Positions 28,401-42,400 of a DNA stretch of 44,183 bases are shown here, one piece after another. Below the pieces are notes generated by a model that was not told where the DNA came from, did not search any database, and saw only the letters and a program-made list of their open reading frames with translations. Position 1 is the stretch's first letter. Each line of letters starts with the position of its first letter. The translations under genes and the position numbers were made by a program. Location of the stretch: NCBI GenBank assembly GCA_026770585.1, contig MU646611.1, positions 151,884 to 196,066 on the forward strand. Direction: 5' to 3'. Source of the DNA: Baffinella frigidus. Taxonomy: Eukaryota; Cryptophyceae; Cryptomonadales; Baffinellaceae.

Positions 28401-30657
28401 AGGTTTGCGGTCGCGACGTTCAACGCGGGGTGCGAGATGGACGCGATGGACCACCTTGTCGACGCCTTCGAACACTATTCCCAAGCCGCGAAGGTTGCCG
28501 CACAGGTACAGCCTATATCCTTCTGGCAATGAAAATAACAAAACATGGTAATGAAAACAACAAAAACCCAAATCGCTAATTTTCAGGCTGCGAAGTCGCT
28601 TCTCAGGTGCTTTCTCGCTACACCCAACTTCTTAATTAGTGTGAGATGGACGCGTTAGACCATCTTGCCGACGCTTTCGAACACTATTCCCAAGCCGCGA
28701 AAGTCGCCGCGCAGGTGCTCCTTCTCTGCGCCCAACCGCACAGTGGGCTTCGAAGGAAATTTCGACCAGAGATCCGGTTGGAATGTCGGTTAAGAGATGT
28801 CTTTGTACCAAGACATCTTCTTAACCTTGGTACCAAGACATCTTCAGAAGCACACATTAGTGTGAGATGGATGCGTCTTGATTAGTGTGAGACGGATAAG
28901 CACTTCTTGATTAGTGTGAGATGGAACACCTTGTCGACGCGTTCGAACACTATTCCCAAGCCGCGAAAGTCGCCGTGCAGGTACAGCATACACCCAAATT
29001 CGACCCTCCGCAGGCAGAAAATGACTCAAGCCACATCCTCGATTTGGTCCACTGGATTTGGTCCAGCACTACTCCCAGGCTGCGAAAGTCACTTCTCGAA
29101 AATCGCTTCTCGAAAATCATTTCTCGAAAGTCACTTCGCAAGTGCCTTCTCGCTCCGCCCAATACCTGCGCCTGTCTACCCCAGTAGACCAGTCACCTGG
29201 GGGGGCGCGACTCTCCAAGGTTGCCGCGCAGGTGCTTACTCTCCCCGCCCAAGATCCCCTGCGGACCACAAAGCGATTTCACCTATGTAATTTACCCTAA
29301 AACTACCGCACGCGCTTGCGGGTCACTGCATGGTCCTCGTAAAAAAACAGCCCCCCCCCCAGCTTGCTAACACTGTTTCCAGTTTACTACAGATTGTTTC
29401 TCTGCCCGCGCGCCCATTCGGGAGCCAGGAAACATCTGCGTTGTTTCATACCACCAACCCTCACAGTCTGGGCAAATCCGGGAAAATGGCTCCAAAAATC
29501 CCCTTGAAGGCCGTCGGATTCCGACGGCCTCCAAGGGGATTTGGTGTTTTTGACTTTTTCGATTTGCCCAAGTTGTGAGGGTTGGTGGTAACTTTCACGA
29601 ATTGTGTACCTTTCACTCGTTGAACGTTGTTGGTGGTGATCTGTGCGGGAGCGTGTGCTGGTGTACGGCGAAGCGCACCCCTGAACCCTGCAGTTCCGCG
29701 AATCGTTTGGGATTGCCGGTTCAGGGTTCAGGGTCCAGGGTTCATGGTTCAGGATTGATGGTTGACGTTTGTGGGTTGCAAATTGAGGTGGGGGGGGTGG
29801 TCTGCGCAGGTATACGCAGAAGCGCACCCCTACATCCTGCAGTTCCTCGAAGCGTTGAGGGTGCAGGGTGCAGGATGATCTCATCCGGAAGAGTATTCAT
29901 AATGAATACGATTTCGGGGATCTCCGATCCGATTCCGGTGTATCTTAAGGCTCTAAATGAAGTCTAGATAGACGACTGTCTTATTTCTACCCTCAAGATA
30001 CACCAAAATCGTATTCATTATGAACACTCGGCGGGATTAGATCTGATCTGTCGGGCGGTCAGGTGTACGGAGAAGCGCACCCCTACACCCTGCAGTTCCA
30101 CGAAGCATCTGTCCAGTCGGAAAAGACTTCGCGTCGCGCGCGGCTGGTCTGAGGGTTCAGGGTTGATGGGTGAGGGTTCAGGGTTCAGGGTTCAGGGTTC
30201 AGGGTTCAGGGTTCAGGGTTCAGGGTTCAGGGTTCAGGGTTCAGNNNNNNNNNNNNNNNNNNNNNNNNNNNNNNNNNNNNNNNNNNNNNNNNNNNNNNNN
30301 NNNNNNNNNNNNNNNNNNNNNNNNNNNNNNNNNNNNNNNNNNNNNNNNNNNNNNNNNNNNNNNNNNNNNNNNNNNNNNNNNNNNNNNNNNNNNNNNNNNN
30401 NNNNNNNNNNNNNNNNNNNNNNNNNNNNNNNNNNNNNNNNNNNNNNNNNNNNNNNNNNNNNNNNNNNNNNNNNNNNNNNNNNNNNNNNNNNNNNNNNNNN
30501 NNNNNNNNNNNNNNNNNNNNNNNNNNNNNNNNNNNNNNNNNNNNNNNNNNNNNNNNNNNNNNNNNNNNNNNNNNNNNNNNNNNNNNNNNNNNNNNNNNNN
30601 NNNNNNNNNNNNNNNNNNNNNNNNNNNNNNNNNNNNNNNNNNNNNNNNNNNNNNNNN

Positions 30658-30720
<63 letters not shown>

Positions 30721-33700
30721 GCTCTCTCGCTCTCTCGCTCTCTCGCTCTCGCTCGCTCGCTCATCCCAGCCTTGCTCTCGAACTGACACAACCCTCACAA
30801 CACCAACTCAACCCCCCAACACAAAAACTCAAACCCCTAACCCTCTACGCCTCCCGGATACACATGGAAAGTGTGTGACGGAAGACAAGACATGAAAGTC
30901 ATTTCCAGAACGCAACCCCCTGACCCCCCACGCGCAAACCCCGAAATTCGGGCCATTTTTTGGACCCCAGTAATACCCGAAATTCGGGCCTGTAAAACTT
31001 TACCCCCCACGCGTCCCTGGGACACGGAACGTGACACCCTAAACCCTCAACCCTCAACCCTCAACCCTAAACCCTGCATCATAAACCCTAATTCCTCACC
31101 CCTAACCCCTAACCCCTACACCCTTAACCCTAAACCCTGAACCCTATACCCTATGCCCCAAACACAGGGCATGCGGGCCAAGGAAGACAAGGCAAAGGGG
31201 GTGCCGCACGGCTCGATCCCCTACGGGATCGGTTTCGTGGCAGGTAATCCCTAAAACCCCAAACCTTAAACCCTAATCAATCCTAAACCCCAAACCCCAA
31301 ATCCCAACCCCCAAATCCTAAACCCCAAACCCCAAATCCTAAACTCAATCCTAAACCCCAAACCCGAAACCCGAAACCCGAAACCCGAAACCCGAAACCC
31401 GAAACCCGAAACCCGAAACCCGAAACCCGAAACCCGAAACCCCAAACCCCAAACCCCAAACCCCAGGGCAAAACACGATAGTCGCTGGGTCGAGAGCGGG
31501 GATAGAGTACGGCTTTGTGACGGACGTCAAGAAAATCGCGGCGCCTCGGAGGTACGAGCGTCACGCAGGGTTCTCCTCGGACCTTATCTGAGGGTCTCTC
31601 ATGTACCAAGAATCGATTAGGATTTCCGTATGACCAGCCTTTGGGTGTGTGACGGACGTCAAGAAAATCGCGGTGCCTCAAAGGCGAGAGAGTCCTCCGT
31701 ACCCTAGGGTCCTTGGGATGGGCGTGCTGTCGGGCCTTAGGATGTCTATGGGTGGACGCTGGAATTCGGTCGTGTACCCTTAGATCTATCCGATCGGCGC
31801 GAGCCGAGCGGATTGGTGACCGATCCCGTATATCGGATCGGTTCATCCCGTATACCGATGAAATCTCATAGATGAAATCTCATACGGGATCGGGTTCGTG
31901 GCGGGGCAGAACATAATTATCGTTGGGAGCAGAGCGGGGATCGAGTACGGCTTTGTGACGGACGTCAAGAAAATCGCGGCGCCTCGAAGGTACCCCTTAT
32001 AGCAGCGCCCGAGTTCTATCTTCCCCTGATTTCCGAGGGGGTCATTTCAAGCCCTTGACCCTGAAATAACTTGAAATTTGTACCAGAATAGTTTAGATGG
32101 ACACATCTTCGAAGGCCCTAAGTGGAAGAGCCCCCCGTATTCATAGGGTAACTTCCCAAGTTCTGGGTAGTCGAGCCTACGGGTTTTGACCACGGCAGGC
32201 CGTAGGGCCCCTAGGCCTGGGTTTCTTGTAGGAGCATTAGGACTGTCCTACATTATCGCTGCCCTCTTGGGTAGAACGATGTGCAGAGAAGTTGCCCGCC
32301 GGAATAATCGACTACGCTAAAAACTTCAAGTAAAGTTTTAACCGTCAACGATTGACGATTTTGAATTATTTCCTCGCTTTACAGGAGGGAGGTGAGTCGC
32401 TTTACACCCTTCTCCCGGGTAGCCTGACGTTGATCGGGGGTTTGCAGAGAGCACTTGTGGGTGTCTCTCGGACGCATCTCGGTTTTCCCAGGGGGGTGAA
32501 TAGATGGCGTGAACACGTTTAAGTGTACATCCTGAGGGAAATATCGTTTTTCGAGAACCGGGTGTAAGCTGCCACAGGTTGTTAGGGGTCATCAGCCTGA
32601 CGTTGAGTGGGGTCGCAGATATATAATTTGGTCACGTTACCGCTGAATCTAGAAGTCCCGAAACCTTCGTAGTCCATCTCCCGGGTAGTCTGACGTTGAT
32701 TGGGGGGATGCAGAGAGCACGTGTCGGTGTCTTTCGGGCGCTACTCAGCAGAGGAGCTTCCTCCTGGGTAGAGCGCTGTGCAGCGAAATTGCCCGCCGGA
32801 ATAATCAACCACGCTGAAAACTTCAACGTTGAAGTTTTGCCCGTCATTTTTTAAGCATGTCCGGGTAGCCTGACCTTGGGCTTTTCGGGTGCAGAGAGCA
32901 CGTGTCGGTGCCTCTCGGACGCTACTCGGCAGTGGAGCTCCGGGACACCTCCCTCCTGGGTAGAGCGCTGTGCAGAGAAGTTGCCCGCCTAAATAATAAG
33001 AGAAAAAAAGTTGCCTGCCGGAATAATAATAAAAAGTTGGCTAAAATTTGAAGTTTAACCTTTATCTTTGCCCGATGTTTCGTTATTTCCGTGGCAACTT
33101 TCTGCACACCGTTCTAGCCTGACGTTGATCGGGGGTTTGCAGAGAGTACGTGCCTCCACCGATCCAGTCTGACTCCCCCCCTTGGTTTGGCAGAGAGCAC
33201 GTGTCGGTGCCTCTCGGGCGCTACTCAGCAGAGGAGCTACGCGACATGTTTCCTCCTCGCCCCACCAAGGTCACGTGACCCGTCCAATCGCAGAGAGAGA
33301 ATGCCTCCCAGAGCCTAGCCTGACGTTCCCATGAAACATCTCCGGGACATGGTTCCCCCACGCCCGATCAAGGTCTACCATCATTCCACACGAGAATGCT
33401 AGAGGGGCCTATTCAAAACCGAGATGCAGCCTTTGTGTAGTAACGTGCATTCCTTTGGAGCTGTTCTATGTTTTTTTTAGCACAGGCACGCGGTTGGAAT
33501 ACCCTTTCCTGGTACAATTGTTTACAACCCCACATGTAAATAGGGTCCTCTTGCAGAGGAGCTCCGCGCCATGTTTCCTCCTCACCCAACCAAGGTACTA
33601 CGCGGGAGGGGGTTCAGGGTTTAGAAAATTCAACGCGACCTCAGGTCGCGTTGGTGGAGCCATTTATTCTATCTTAAGTCTTGGGTTGATGCCTAAAATT

Positions 33701-36387
33701 GCACATCCTTGCTTATCTTAAGGCTAAGATATCAAAGAGTATCAAATCCCTAAAGCCTAGACATGATCTCGTGTAGTAATCTCGGAACATAACAGAATCT
33801 GTTAATACGTACACTCATCTAAGCCTTGGTATCATGCTTAAATATTTGTGTATATTAAGCGTTGGAAGCCTTAAGATACACAAAAGATTCTCGGGGACAT
33901 GTTTCCTCCTCGCCCAACCAAGTTCAACCCTTTTTAGTTCTGAATCTCATCTCGGAAGATAACTGAATCAGCTCCTTTTCAATAGGGGGTTGAATAGGAG
34001 AAATAAGTTAGGGCATAGTAAATTTACTTAGGACTCCTAATTAAATTAAAACGCTAAACAGGGAACTGATTCAATTATCTTTCGAGATGAAATCTCTGTC
34101 TGTATATCTCTCTTTCAATATCTCCGGAGGAGGCATAGGCACATAAAAAGGAGGACACTACCAGGCTCGTTTTTGCTCCAAAGTTGACGAATTTGAACCA
34201 CCCCCCCAGAACGCCAACTTGAGAATAGTCCGTCAGGCCGACTGGCCGGACAGCAGAACAGGAGCCCTAAACCCTAAACCCCAAGGGCCCTAAACCCTGA
34301 ACCCATAAACCCCAAGGGCCCGAAACTCTAAACCCCTCAACCTTAGGGCCCTAAACCCTAAACCCCTAAACCTTAAACCCCTTTTAGGAACCCTGAACCC
34401 TGAACCCCAAAGCAGACGGAGGAAGAGGCGCAGAAAGAGGAAGCCAAGAACCTCGCGATGCTCAACCGGCTCCAGGTGTGACCCCACCGGTTTAGGGTTT
34501 AGGGTTTAGACTGAGCCCTAAACCGGTGGGGGGTCTAAACCCTGAACCTTCAACCGGTGGGGGGTCTAAACCCTGAACCTTCAACCGGTGGGGGGTCTCA
34601 ACCCTGAACCTTCAACCGGTGGGGGGTCTAAACCCTAACACCTGAACCGGTGGGGGGGTTACGGTTTAGACTGAGTCAGAGGTAGGATGTGCCCAGTAAG
34701 CGTACCACCGGCGGAAGCGAACGGTGCGTAGTTCGTAGGTTGATCACTTTCCGGAGGGCAAGAACCTCGCGATGCTCAACAAGCGCCAGGTGTGACCGCT
34801 ACACACCCCGCGTGCCACGGAGTCTCCTGTCTTTGGTGTACTGCAACTTCTAGACCCCCACTCGTAGTTAGTGGTTTGATCACTTTCCAGAACGGGGGCA
34901 CACGCTCGTCGTGTGTTATTAGGACCTGTTTACAGGAATTATTAAAGAGGTTGATAACTCTAGGTGTGACCGCTACACGCCCCCAGTGCCACAGAGTCTG
35001 CTGTGTTTTGTGAAAGCCCCGTGCGCCACGAAATTCCTGGTCTTTTATTGACTTGTCTTACGTTGACTTGACTTTCGTCAACTTGTCTTTCGTCAACTTG
35101 TCGTTAGTTAACTTGTCTTTCGTTAACTTGGCTTTCGTCAACTTGTCGTTGGTTAACTTGTCTTTCGTTAACCTAGACACTCACACCAGGCCGAGGCTAT
35201 CAACCCTCCCACGCCGTTTTTCGTAGGAGCCCCCCCAGCCCCCTACAGCCCTACCGTAGTCAATACAGTAGACCTAGCCACCCGGTTCACAGTCCGTTGC
35301 CCTTTTAAAACTGACCACCCCTCCAGGCCGAGGCTATCAAACCTCCCACGCCGAAGCCCGGAAGCCACGCGGGAAGCAAGGCGGGGAGCAGAGCTGGCAC
35401 TGCGACTAGCCACGCAGAGGGGTCGCGAGGCGTTTCCGCCACGGAACGATCTCGAAGGGGGTCGTCACCGCCAGTGGGAGCAAAGGAGGAGAGCGCGGCG
35501 TCGGAGAGCGCTGTACGACGGAGTAAGGCCGCTGCGGCTATTGGTACGGCCACGTCCTCTAAACCCGAAACCCGAAACCCGAAACCCTGAACCCGACGGA
35601 GTAAGGCCGCTGCGGCTATTGGTACACCTCCAGCACCCCCGTGGTGCGTTCTCTGTAGGGAGGTATTGCCACATGGGGCCACGGTTCTGGATGGGAGCAC
35701 TATCCGGGCGTCGGAGAACGCTGTACGACGGAGTAAGGCCGCTGCGGCTATTGGTACGCCTCCTAGGCATCCAATACCCCTGTTGTGCGTTCTTTGCAGG
35801 GGGGTGTTGCCACGGTTCTGGAGGAGAGCGCTGTACGAAGGAGTGAGGCCTTTGCGGCTATTGGTACTCCTCCTGGAGACGTCCTATAAACCCGAAACCC
35901 AAAACCCGAAACTCGAAACCTGAAACCCTGAACCCTAAACCCTAAACCCTAAGCCCTAAACCCTGACCCTTGACCCCTTCACCCTAAACCTTGAACCCTG
36001 AACCCTAAACCTTAAACCTTAGACCCCACACCCTACCCCCTACACCCTACACTCTGAACCCTGAACCCTAAACCCTAAACCCTAAACCCTAGACCCCAAA
36101 CCCAAAACCCCAAACCTAGAACACCACACACCAAACACCAAACACCAACCCCTCAACCCCAAACGCAGCGCCGGGGGTGATGAGCGTGCGGAAGTTCGAG
36201 GCCACCACGGGAGGCCAGAGAAAGCTCTCTCTGCAAGATCTCAGGCCTCAGGGCGAGCCCGGGTAAGGACACCATGCCCCAGCCCCTAAAGTAGGCTATA
36301 TGAGGTTCGAAGCAAGCACGAGCGGCCAAAGAGAGCTTTCTTCGGATGATCTTATGACTGAAGGCCAGCCCGGGTGCCTACCGAACC

Positions 36388-36426
<39 letters not shown>

Positions 36427-39400
36427 ACCCCAAACCACAAACCCATAAGCCTAGACAACATGCCAGAGCCCCAGGAGGTGAGCTTGCTCTGCAAGATCTC
36501 ATACCGGAAGGCCAGAACGGGTGAGTACTGAACCCGAACCCCAGTTCATCTGGGCTCCGCGTTTAATAATTTTTGATGCTCTTTGTACTGGAGCGATTCG
36601 AGGCAAGCACGGGAGGCCAGCTTTCTCTGGAGGATCTAAGGAGGCATTGCCCGGGCTAGCGCGAGCCCGGGTGCGAGACTTTCGAGGCTTTCGAGGTAGC
36701 GGTGCCAGGGCGTGACTTTGTTTCGCCTCCTTCTTGCTTCTCGGCACCGTTCTCGTCAGCCCTGCAAATCCCCCCCCCCCCTGACCCCTTCACCCTAAAC
36801 CCTGGCTCGCGCTGCCTGGCTAGCGCGAGCCCGGGTGCGTTACAATTTTGAAAATATCGAGTTTTTTACCACGCTGCAGCCCCTCGTGTGTCGATATGTC
36901 AAGTCGCTGATTCTGTTTGTGCGGTGTGCGTATGATTCTTTGTGATTTGTCCGTTGGGTCGATGCGAGCACGGGGAGGTCAACTTTCTCGGGAGGATCTC
37001 ACGCCTGAGCCCGGGAGCGTGGCAAGTTTTGAAAAGGTTTTCAGGGCGAAAACGCCCGTGAAAAGCCCAGTGTCCAAGTGACAACACGCCTCAGCCCCTC
37101 GTGATGTCGATGCCACGCTGCTGATCCTGCGTGTGCCTTGTATCATACTAGCCATAGTAAAGCAAATGTGTAATAGTAAAGTAAATGTTTGGCAGTTTTC
37201 GTAGCCATCCACGATGTGTATGGTTATTTGTGATTGGTTCCCCCATTGGAGCCCGACGCTGAGGGGGGGGTGGGATTTGCAGGGCTGACGAGAACGGTGC
37301 CGAGAAGCAAGAAGGAGGCGAAACAAAGTCACGCCCTGGCACCGCTACCTCGAAAGCCTCGAAAGTCTCAATCGCGGCGTCTAGTGGGGGTGGGGAGGGG
37401 GAGGGGGATGAGGAGTTGGATGCGGTGTTGGATGCGGTGGGCCCCCGTTCTCTCTTGCTGACTCTCTCTCTCTCTCTCTCGCTTGCTCTCTCGCTCTCTC
37501 CTGCTGACTCTCTCTCTCTTTCTCTCTCTCTCTCTCGCTCTCTCTCCTCTCTCTCTCGCGCGCGCGCGCTCTCTCTCTCTAGGGAGGAGGGGGCGCATGA
37601 GTTGGATGCGGTGTTGGATGCGGTGAGCGCCCGTCCCAGCATTATTGTTTTGATTAAGGGCCGACGACTTAATTCCGGGGTCCACCTAATTACGGCATTC
37701 CGTAGGGTGCTACAATATGCAATACGGTAGGGTGATGGATGCGGTGCGCACCCGTTCCCGCATTGTTGCGTCGTTGACGTAGATTCCTGCCGTGTACGAA
37801 ATTTGGAAGCCCGCTTGAGGGTCCGAAGTGTCCTCTTTTGATTTGATGCAGTCTGTGAGGCGTTGGGAAAGAGATATCTAGGTCTCACTTTCACGGTCGA
37901 TACATCTTGTATGAAAGTGTAACGCATGCTCACGCCTCAATCCAAGCCACATCGAGCACGACTGATAAATAAAAAATGGCGCTGTCCCGAACAGGTTATG
38001 CTGGCGCACAGGTGTTGTGCGAGACACCCACTTCACTGCGGAACCGGATATTTTGTAAAAGTCAACACCCCCACAAATCTGTCAACTTTAGAAACGAGAT
38101 ACACCATCGGTGTACTTAGATTTTCGATTTTCGCCTTGAGTTGACTAATACAGAAACCACTGCACTTAAGTTGATGGTTCGACGTCATAAGTTTAATCAA
38201 TTCTCTTTCTTCTCACACAGGTCATGCCGGCATGGGATGGGAAGCACAGGCTCGAGCCGAACCTGCCAAACTTCAATGGCCCGCCGCCGCAACAATGTGG
38301 AATTTGTACCACGAAACCCTTTTAAAGCGAACCGTCGCGTTCTGAAAATCCCACTTGTGACCTGGCGCTGTCTCGACAGGTTATGCCCGCGTGGGATGGG
38401 CAGCACAGGCTCGAGCCTCTGGCGCTCACCGGACAGCAGAGCATCGAGGGCTTCTGGCTTGACAAGGTCTACCTCCCGAAATCCTTGGGCAGCCCGCTGT
38501 GTGGTGTGGGTCTCTCAGAGTCCTCCGTGGAGTCCGTGGAGTCCGTGGAGAGAAGCTGACTATGTTGTCCTGGCGTGGTGCGCAGGGGCATGGCGTCGCA
38601 TACCACGTGCGCCGCGTCGCCATTCTCCCCTCCGACCTCTCATCCGCCCCCCCCGCCGCCGATCCCGCCAACGCCAACGCCGGAAGATCTTTGAGTGGAG
38701 TACCTAACGCTAACCCCGCCGCTTCTGCCGCCGCTCCTCTAGTACCCTCAGGAGGAGCGATGGGCTCCTCAGCGGGCTTCAGGGTGCCGGTGATGTCGCA
38801 TGCGGATGTGAAACCCTAATCCCTAAACCCTGAGCCCTAAACCCCAAACCCTAAACCCCACATCCTGAACCCTTCACCCTAAACCTCAAACCCCAAACCC
38901 CAACCCCTGAATCCTAAACCCCAAACCCCAAACCCTAAACTCTCAACCCTCAACCAGGTTAAAACTGAGGGCTCGGCCGGGACGGCGGGGGCAAAGGGGG
39001 CGAAGCACTCGCCTTTCAAGGGAGGGATGGGTGGTGCTGGGGGGCTGTTTGAGCCTGTGGTGGGGATGGGAGGGGAGATGAGGCCGATGAACCCCAGGTA
39101 CACGTGGCCGCCACGGGTCTTGAGGGTCTTTACTGAATTGAGCACACCCGTTTGTGAGACTTTGTTAAGTGACTTGATTAAGTTGATAAAGTCACAAGCC
39201 TGGAGTGCTGTTGGAGCCAGCTGTTGGTGGAGGGGAGGGGAGATGCGGCCGATGAACCCAAGGCACACGCGACAGTCTTTGCTGAGTTGAGCATAACCTG
39301 TTTGTTGGCCTCCAAGGCGAGGCCGATGAACCCCAGATGCGTGCGATCCAGATGACAACGCTGAAGATAAGGGTGGATATGCTATTTTAGGCCTACACAC

Positions 39401-42400
39401 AAGGCTAAGGTGAGTGTATTTACCCACAGATTTTGTTATGTCCCGAGATTTGATTGCTGCTTGCCGTATCCCAGCTCTCCACTCGAGGCTAGAATGGGGA
39501 CCATTTTAAATGTGGGGTTGTAAAATTCAGTACCAGCCACGGGCAGGCGTGGTCACGTATCGGGCGGAATTCCGCCCGATACGTGACCAAACGTCCCCAT
39601 TTGTGTGAAAATTACTACACACCTCTTTTATTTTCTTCACTTGTAAGCGAATCCCTGTTTTAAAATAGTCACAGTTCTAGCCTCGCGTGGCTGCATCTGT
39701 CAATCTGGGCTTCTCGTGAAATGCATTTGGATGCTCTACATTTGAATGCTCGTGCCGTGTGTGCAATGGCCCGGTGGCACTGGGAGTTGAGACTGCTGAA
39801 TGAAGGCGGTGTTGCGCGGTTTAGGGTGTAGGGTTTAGGGTTTAGGCTCGAATAAACCCTCAACCCTCAACCCTAAACCCTAAACAACAAACCCTATACC
39901 CTACCCGAAACCCCAAACCCGAAACCCGAAACCCTGAATCCTGAACCCTAAACCCGAAACCCGAAACTCGAAACCCTAAACCCTAAACCCTAAGCCTTGA
40001 ACCCTAAACCCTAAGCCCCAAACCCTAAGCAGAGCGGCGCTGGAACCGGAGAGGATCAAGCATCTCGAGGAGGTTTCTGAGTTCCTCTATCGAAAGGTGC
40101 AAGTCCCTTCACACCCCTCTGATCAACCCCAAACCATTGTGGGTAGTGCGCCTGTGAAGAGGTGTCTGAGTTTCTCTATCGAAAGGTGGAAGTCCCTCTC
40201 TCGTGCGCTCTTTCTTTCACTCACTCGTCCACCCCCTTCTATCTAGCTATCTCGCTCTAGAGGAGGTGTCTGGGTCTCTCTACCGAAAGGTCTGTCACCC
40301 CTCCCCCTCCATTTCTTCCCTTTTTACAAAGTAAATCTACAAAAAAATTGGCCCCAGAAGCTCGACATTTCCGGTCTGTCGTGATATTCACAGTCCACAC
40401 GGTGCTGGGCAGATTGGCCCGATAGTGAATCAGCGATCATAGCATTAAGGTGATGCTGATGCAGCGATGTTCCGAACTCAGGTTGGCCCAGCGCCGGAGC
40501 TGATGATGACGGTTCGCTTCCGGTTCCTCTCGCACCGCGGATTCCAGGACTGGGACAAGGTCTCCTCAACCCTGAACCCTAAACCCTGAACCCTAAACCC
40601 TAAACACTAAACCCTAAGCCCTAAACCCTAGACCCTAAACCCTAAACCCTAAACTCTTCACTCAGCACGAACACAGCCCCTCTGTGTGTGCCATTTGGTT
40701 GGAACAACGGTTGCAATTCCGTGTGTCGCTTTACACGCGGTGTGGTGGGTCAGGGATGTGGCGAAAATCTAAACCCTGAACCCTGAACCCTAAACGTTAA
40801 ACCCTACACCCTAAACCCTGAACCCTGAACCCTAAACCCCACGCCCCAAACTCTGAACCCTAAACCCTAACCCCTGCACCCTGCACCCTAAACCCTAAAA
40901 CCTGAACACTAAACACTAAACCCTAAACCCCTGAACCCCTGAACCCTGCCCCTAAACCATGCACCCTCAACCCTCAACCCTCAACCCTCAACCTCGAGCA
41001 GGACGCGAGGGGGCAAGTCTGGGAGGAGAGCCTTGGCATCTCGGTCGGGCTCCCGCGTCCGCGCAGCGTATCCTCCGCTCCCTCCCTCCGTCCCTCCTTT
41101 CATCTCTCTCTCTCTCTCTCTCTCCCTCCCTCCCTCCCTCCCTCCCTCCCTCCCACCCTCCCTCCATTCATCCAGCCCTAGCTGGATCCCACAACCCTCC
41201 TTATGGTGACTGGCAGAAGCGGTAGGAGTTTGTGCGGTCGGGCTCCCGCATTCGCTCAGCGTGATTCCCTCCCCTAATCCCTAAAGCATATACCCTCAAC
41301 CCAACACACTAAACCCAGAACCCTCAACGCTAAACGCTAAAACCTAAACACTAAACCCCAAACCCTAACCTCTAAACCCTAAACCCACAACCCTTAACCC
41401 AAAACCCTAACCTCTGAATCCGAAACCATAAACCCTGAACCCTAAACCCCAAACCCTAAACCCTAAACCCTAAACCCTACACCCTCAACCCTAAACCCTA
41501 AACCCTAAACCCTAAACCCTATCAACAGCCGCAGGAAGAGAAAGAGCTGGAGCATCAACTGGAGAAATGGGATGACGCCGAAGAAGGGTGCGCATCCCTA
41601 AAATGATTAGCCATCATTTTTAAAAATGATTCAAAAACGTTAATTAGCCTGAGATGGAATCGCTCACTACCCTCAAATCGAATAGCTAGTCACCTTAAAG
41701 GGTGCGCTACCTGAACATGATAGCCTGAGATTGAATAGTGAACTACCCTAGAGTTGAATAGCTAGTCACCCCGAAACAAAAAAGGCCCGGGACCCGTCCC
41801 ATCTAATGCGGAAACTGATTCAATTTTAACCAATTTTAAACAACGTTTGGTATCGTTGAGGTCATTGCACCAGAACCTTCCAATTTTCACCAAATCAATT
41901 ATTATTTCCGTGGACAACGTTTCGCTCTGGAGGGGTCTCCGTTTCCAGGTCCGACGACGGCGAGCTAGACCAGCACTTTGCGGCTGTCGAGGAGTTGGAC
42001 TTCGGACGCGGCCATCATCACATCTCAGATTTTGGCTTGGCAGTGGAGCCATTTCTTACTTTTCGGGGATGAAATACCAGGATTGATACCGATTTTTTTA
42101 GATGGACGCTTTCCTTTAGATGGCCGCAAAATATTAGACTCTATTCGGTGACGCGATGGGTCTCTGTTTCCAGGTTCGACGACGGGGAGTTGGACTTCGG
42201 TCGAGGAGGGGGAGGGCGCGTCCAGCATCTTCACACTCCAACACTAACACAGCGAGCATTATCCATACCGATTCCAACACGCTACAGCTAGGATAATTTT
42301 ACACACTTTCCCCGACATTACAAGTGGCTTCTGACATTTGCTTTCCTGGAAAGGTTCGACGACGGGGAGTTGGACGAGCACTTCGCGGCGGTCGAGGAGG

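Noticed and set aside
35594-35863. CRISPR-like array (regular copies of GAGTAAGGCCGCTGCGGCTATTG)
   Set aside because: The repeats are coding exon ends followed by a splice donor, spacers are irregular, and the genome is eukaryotic with no cas genes.
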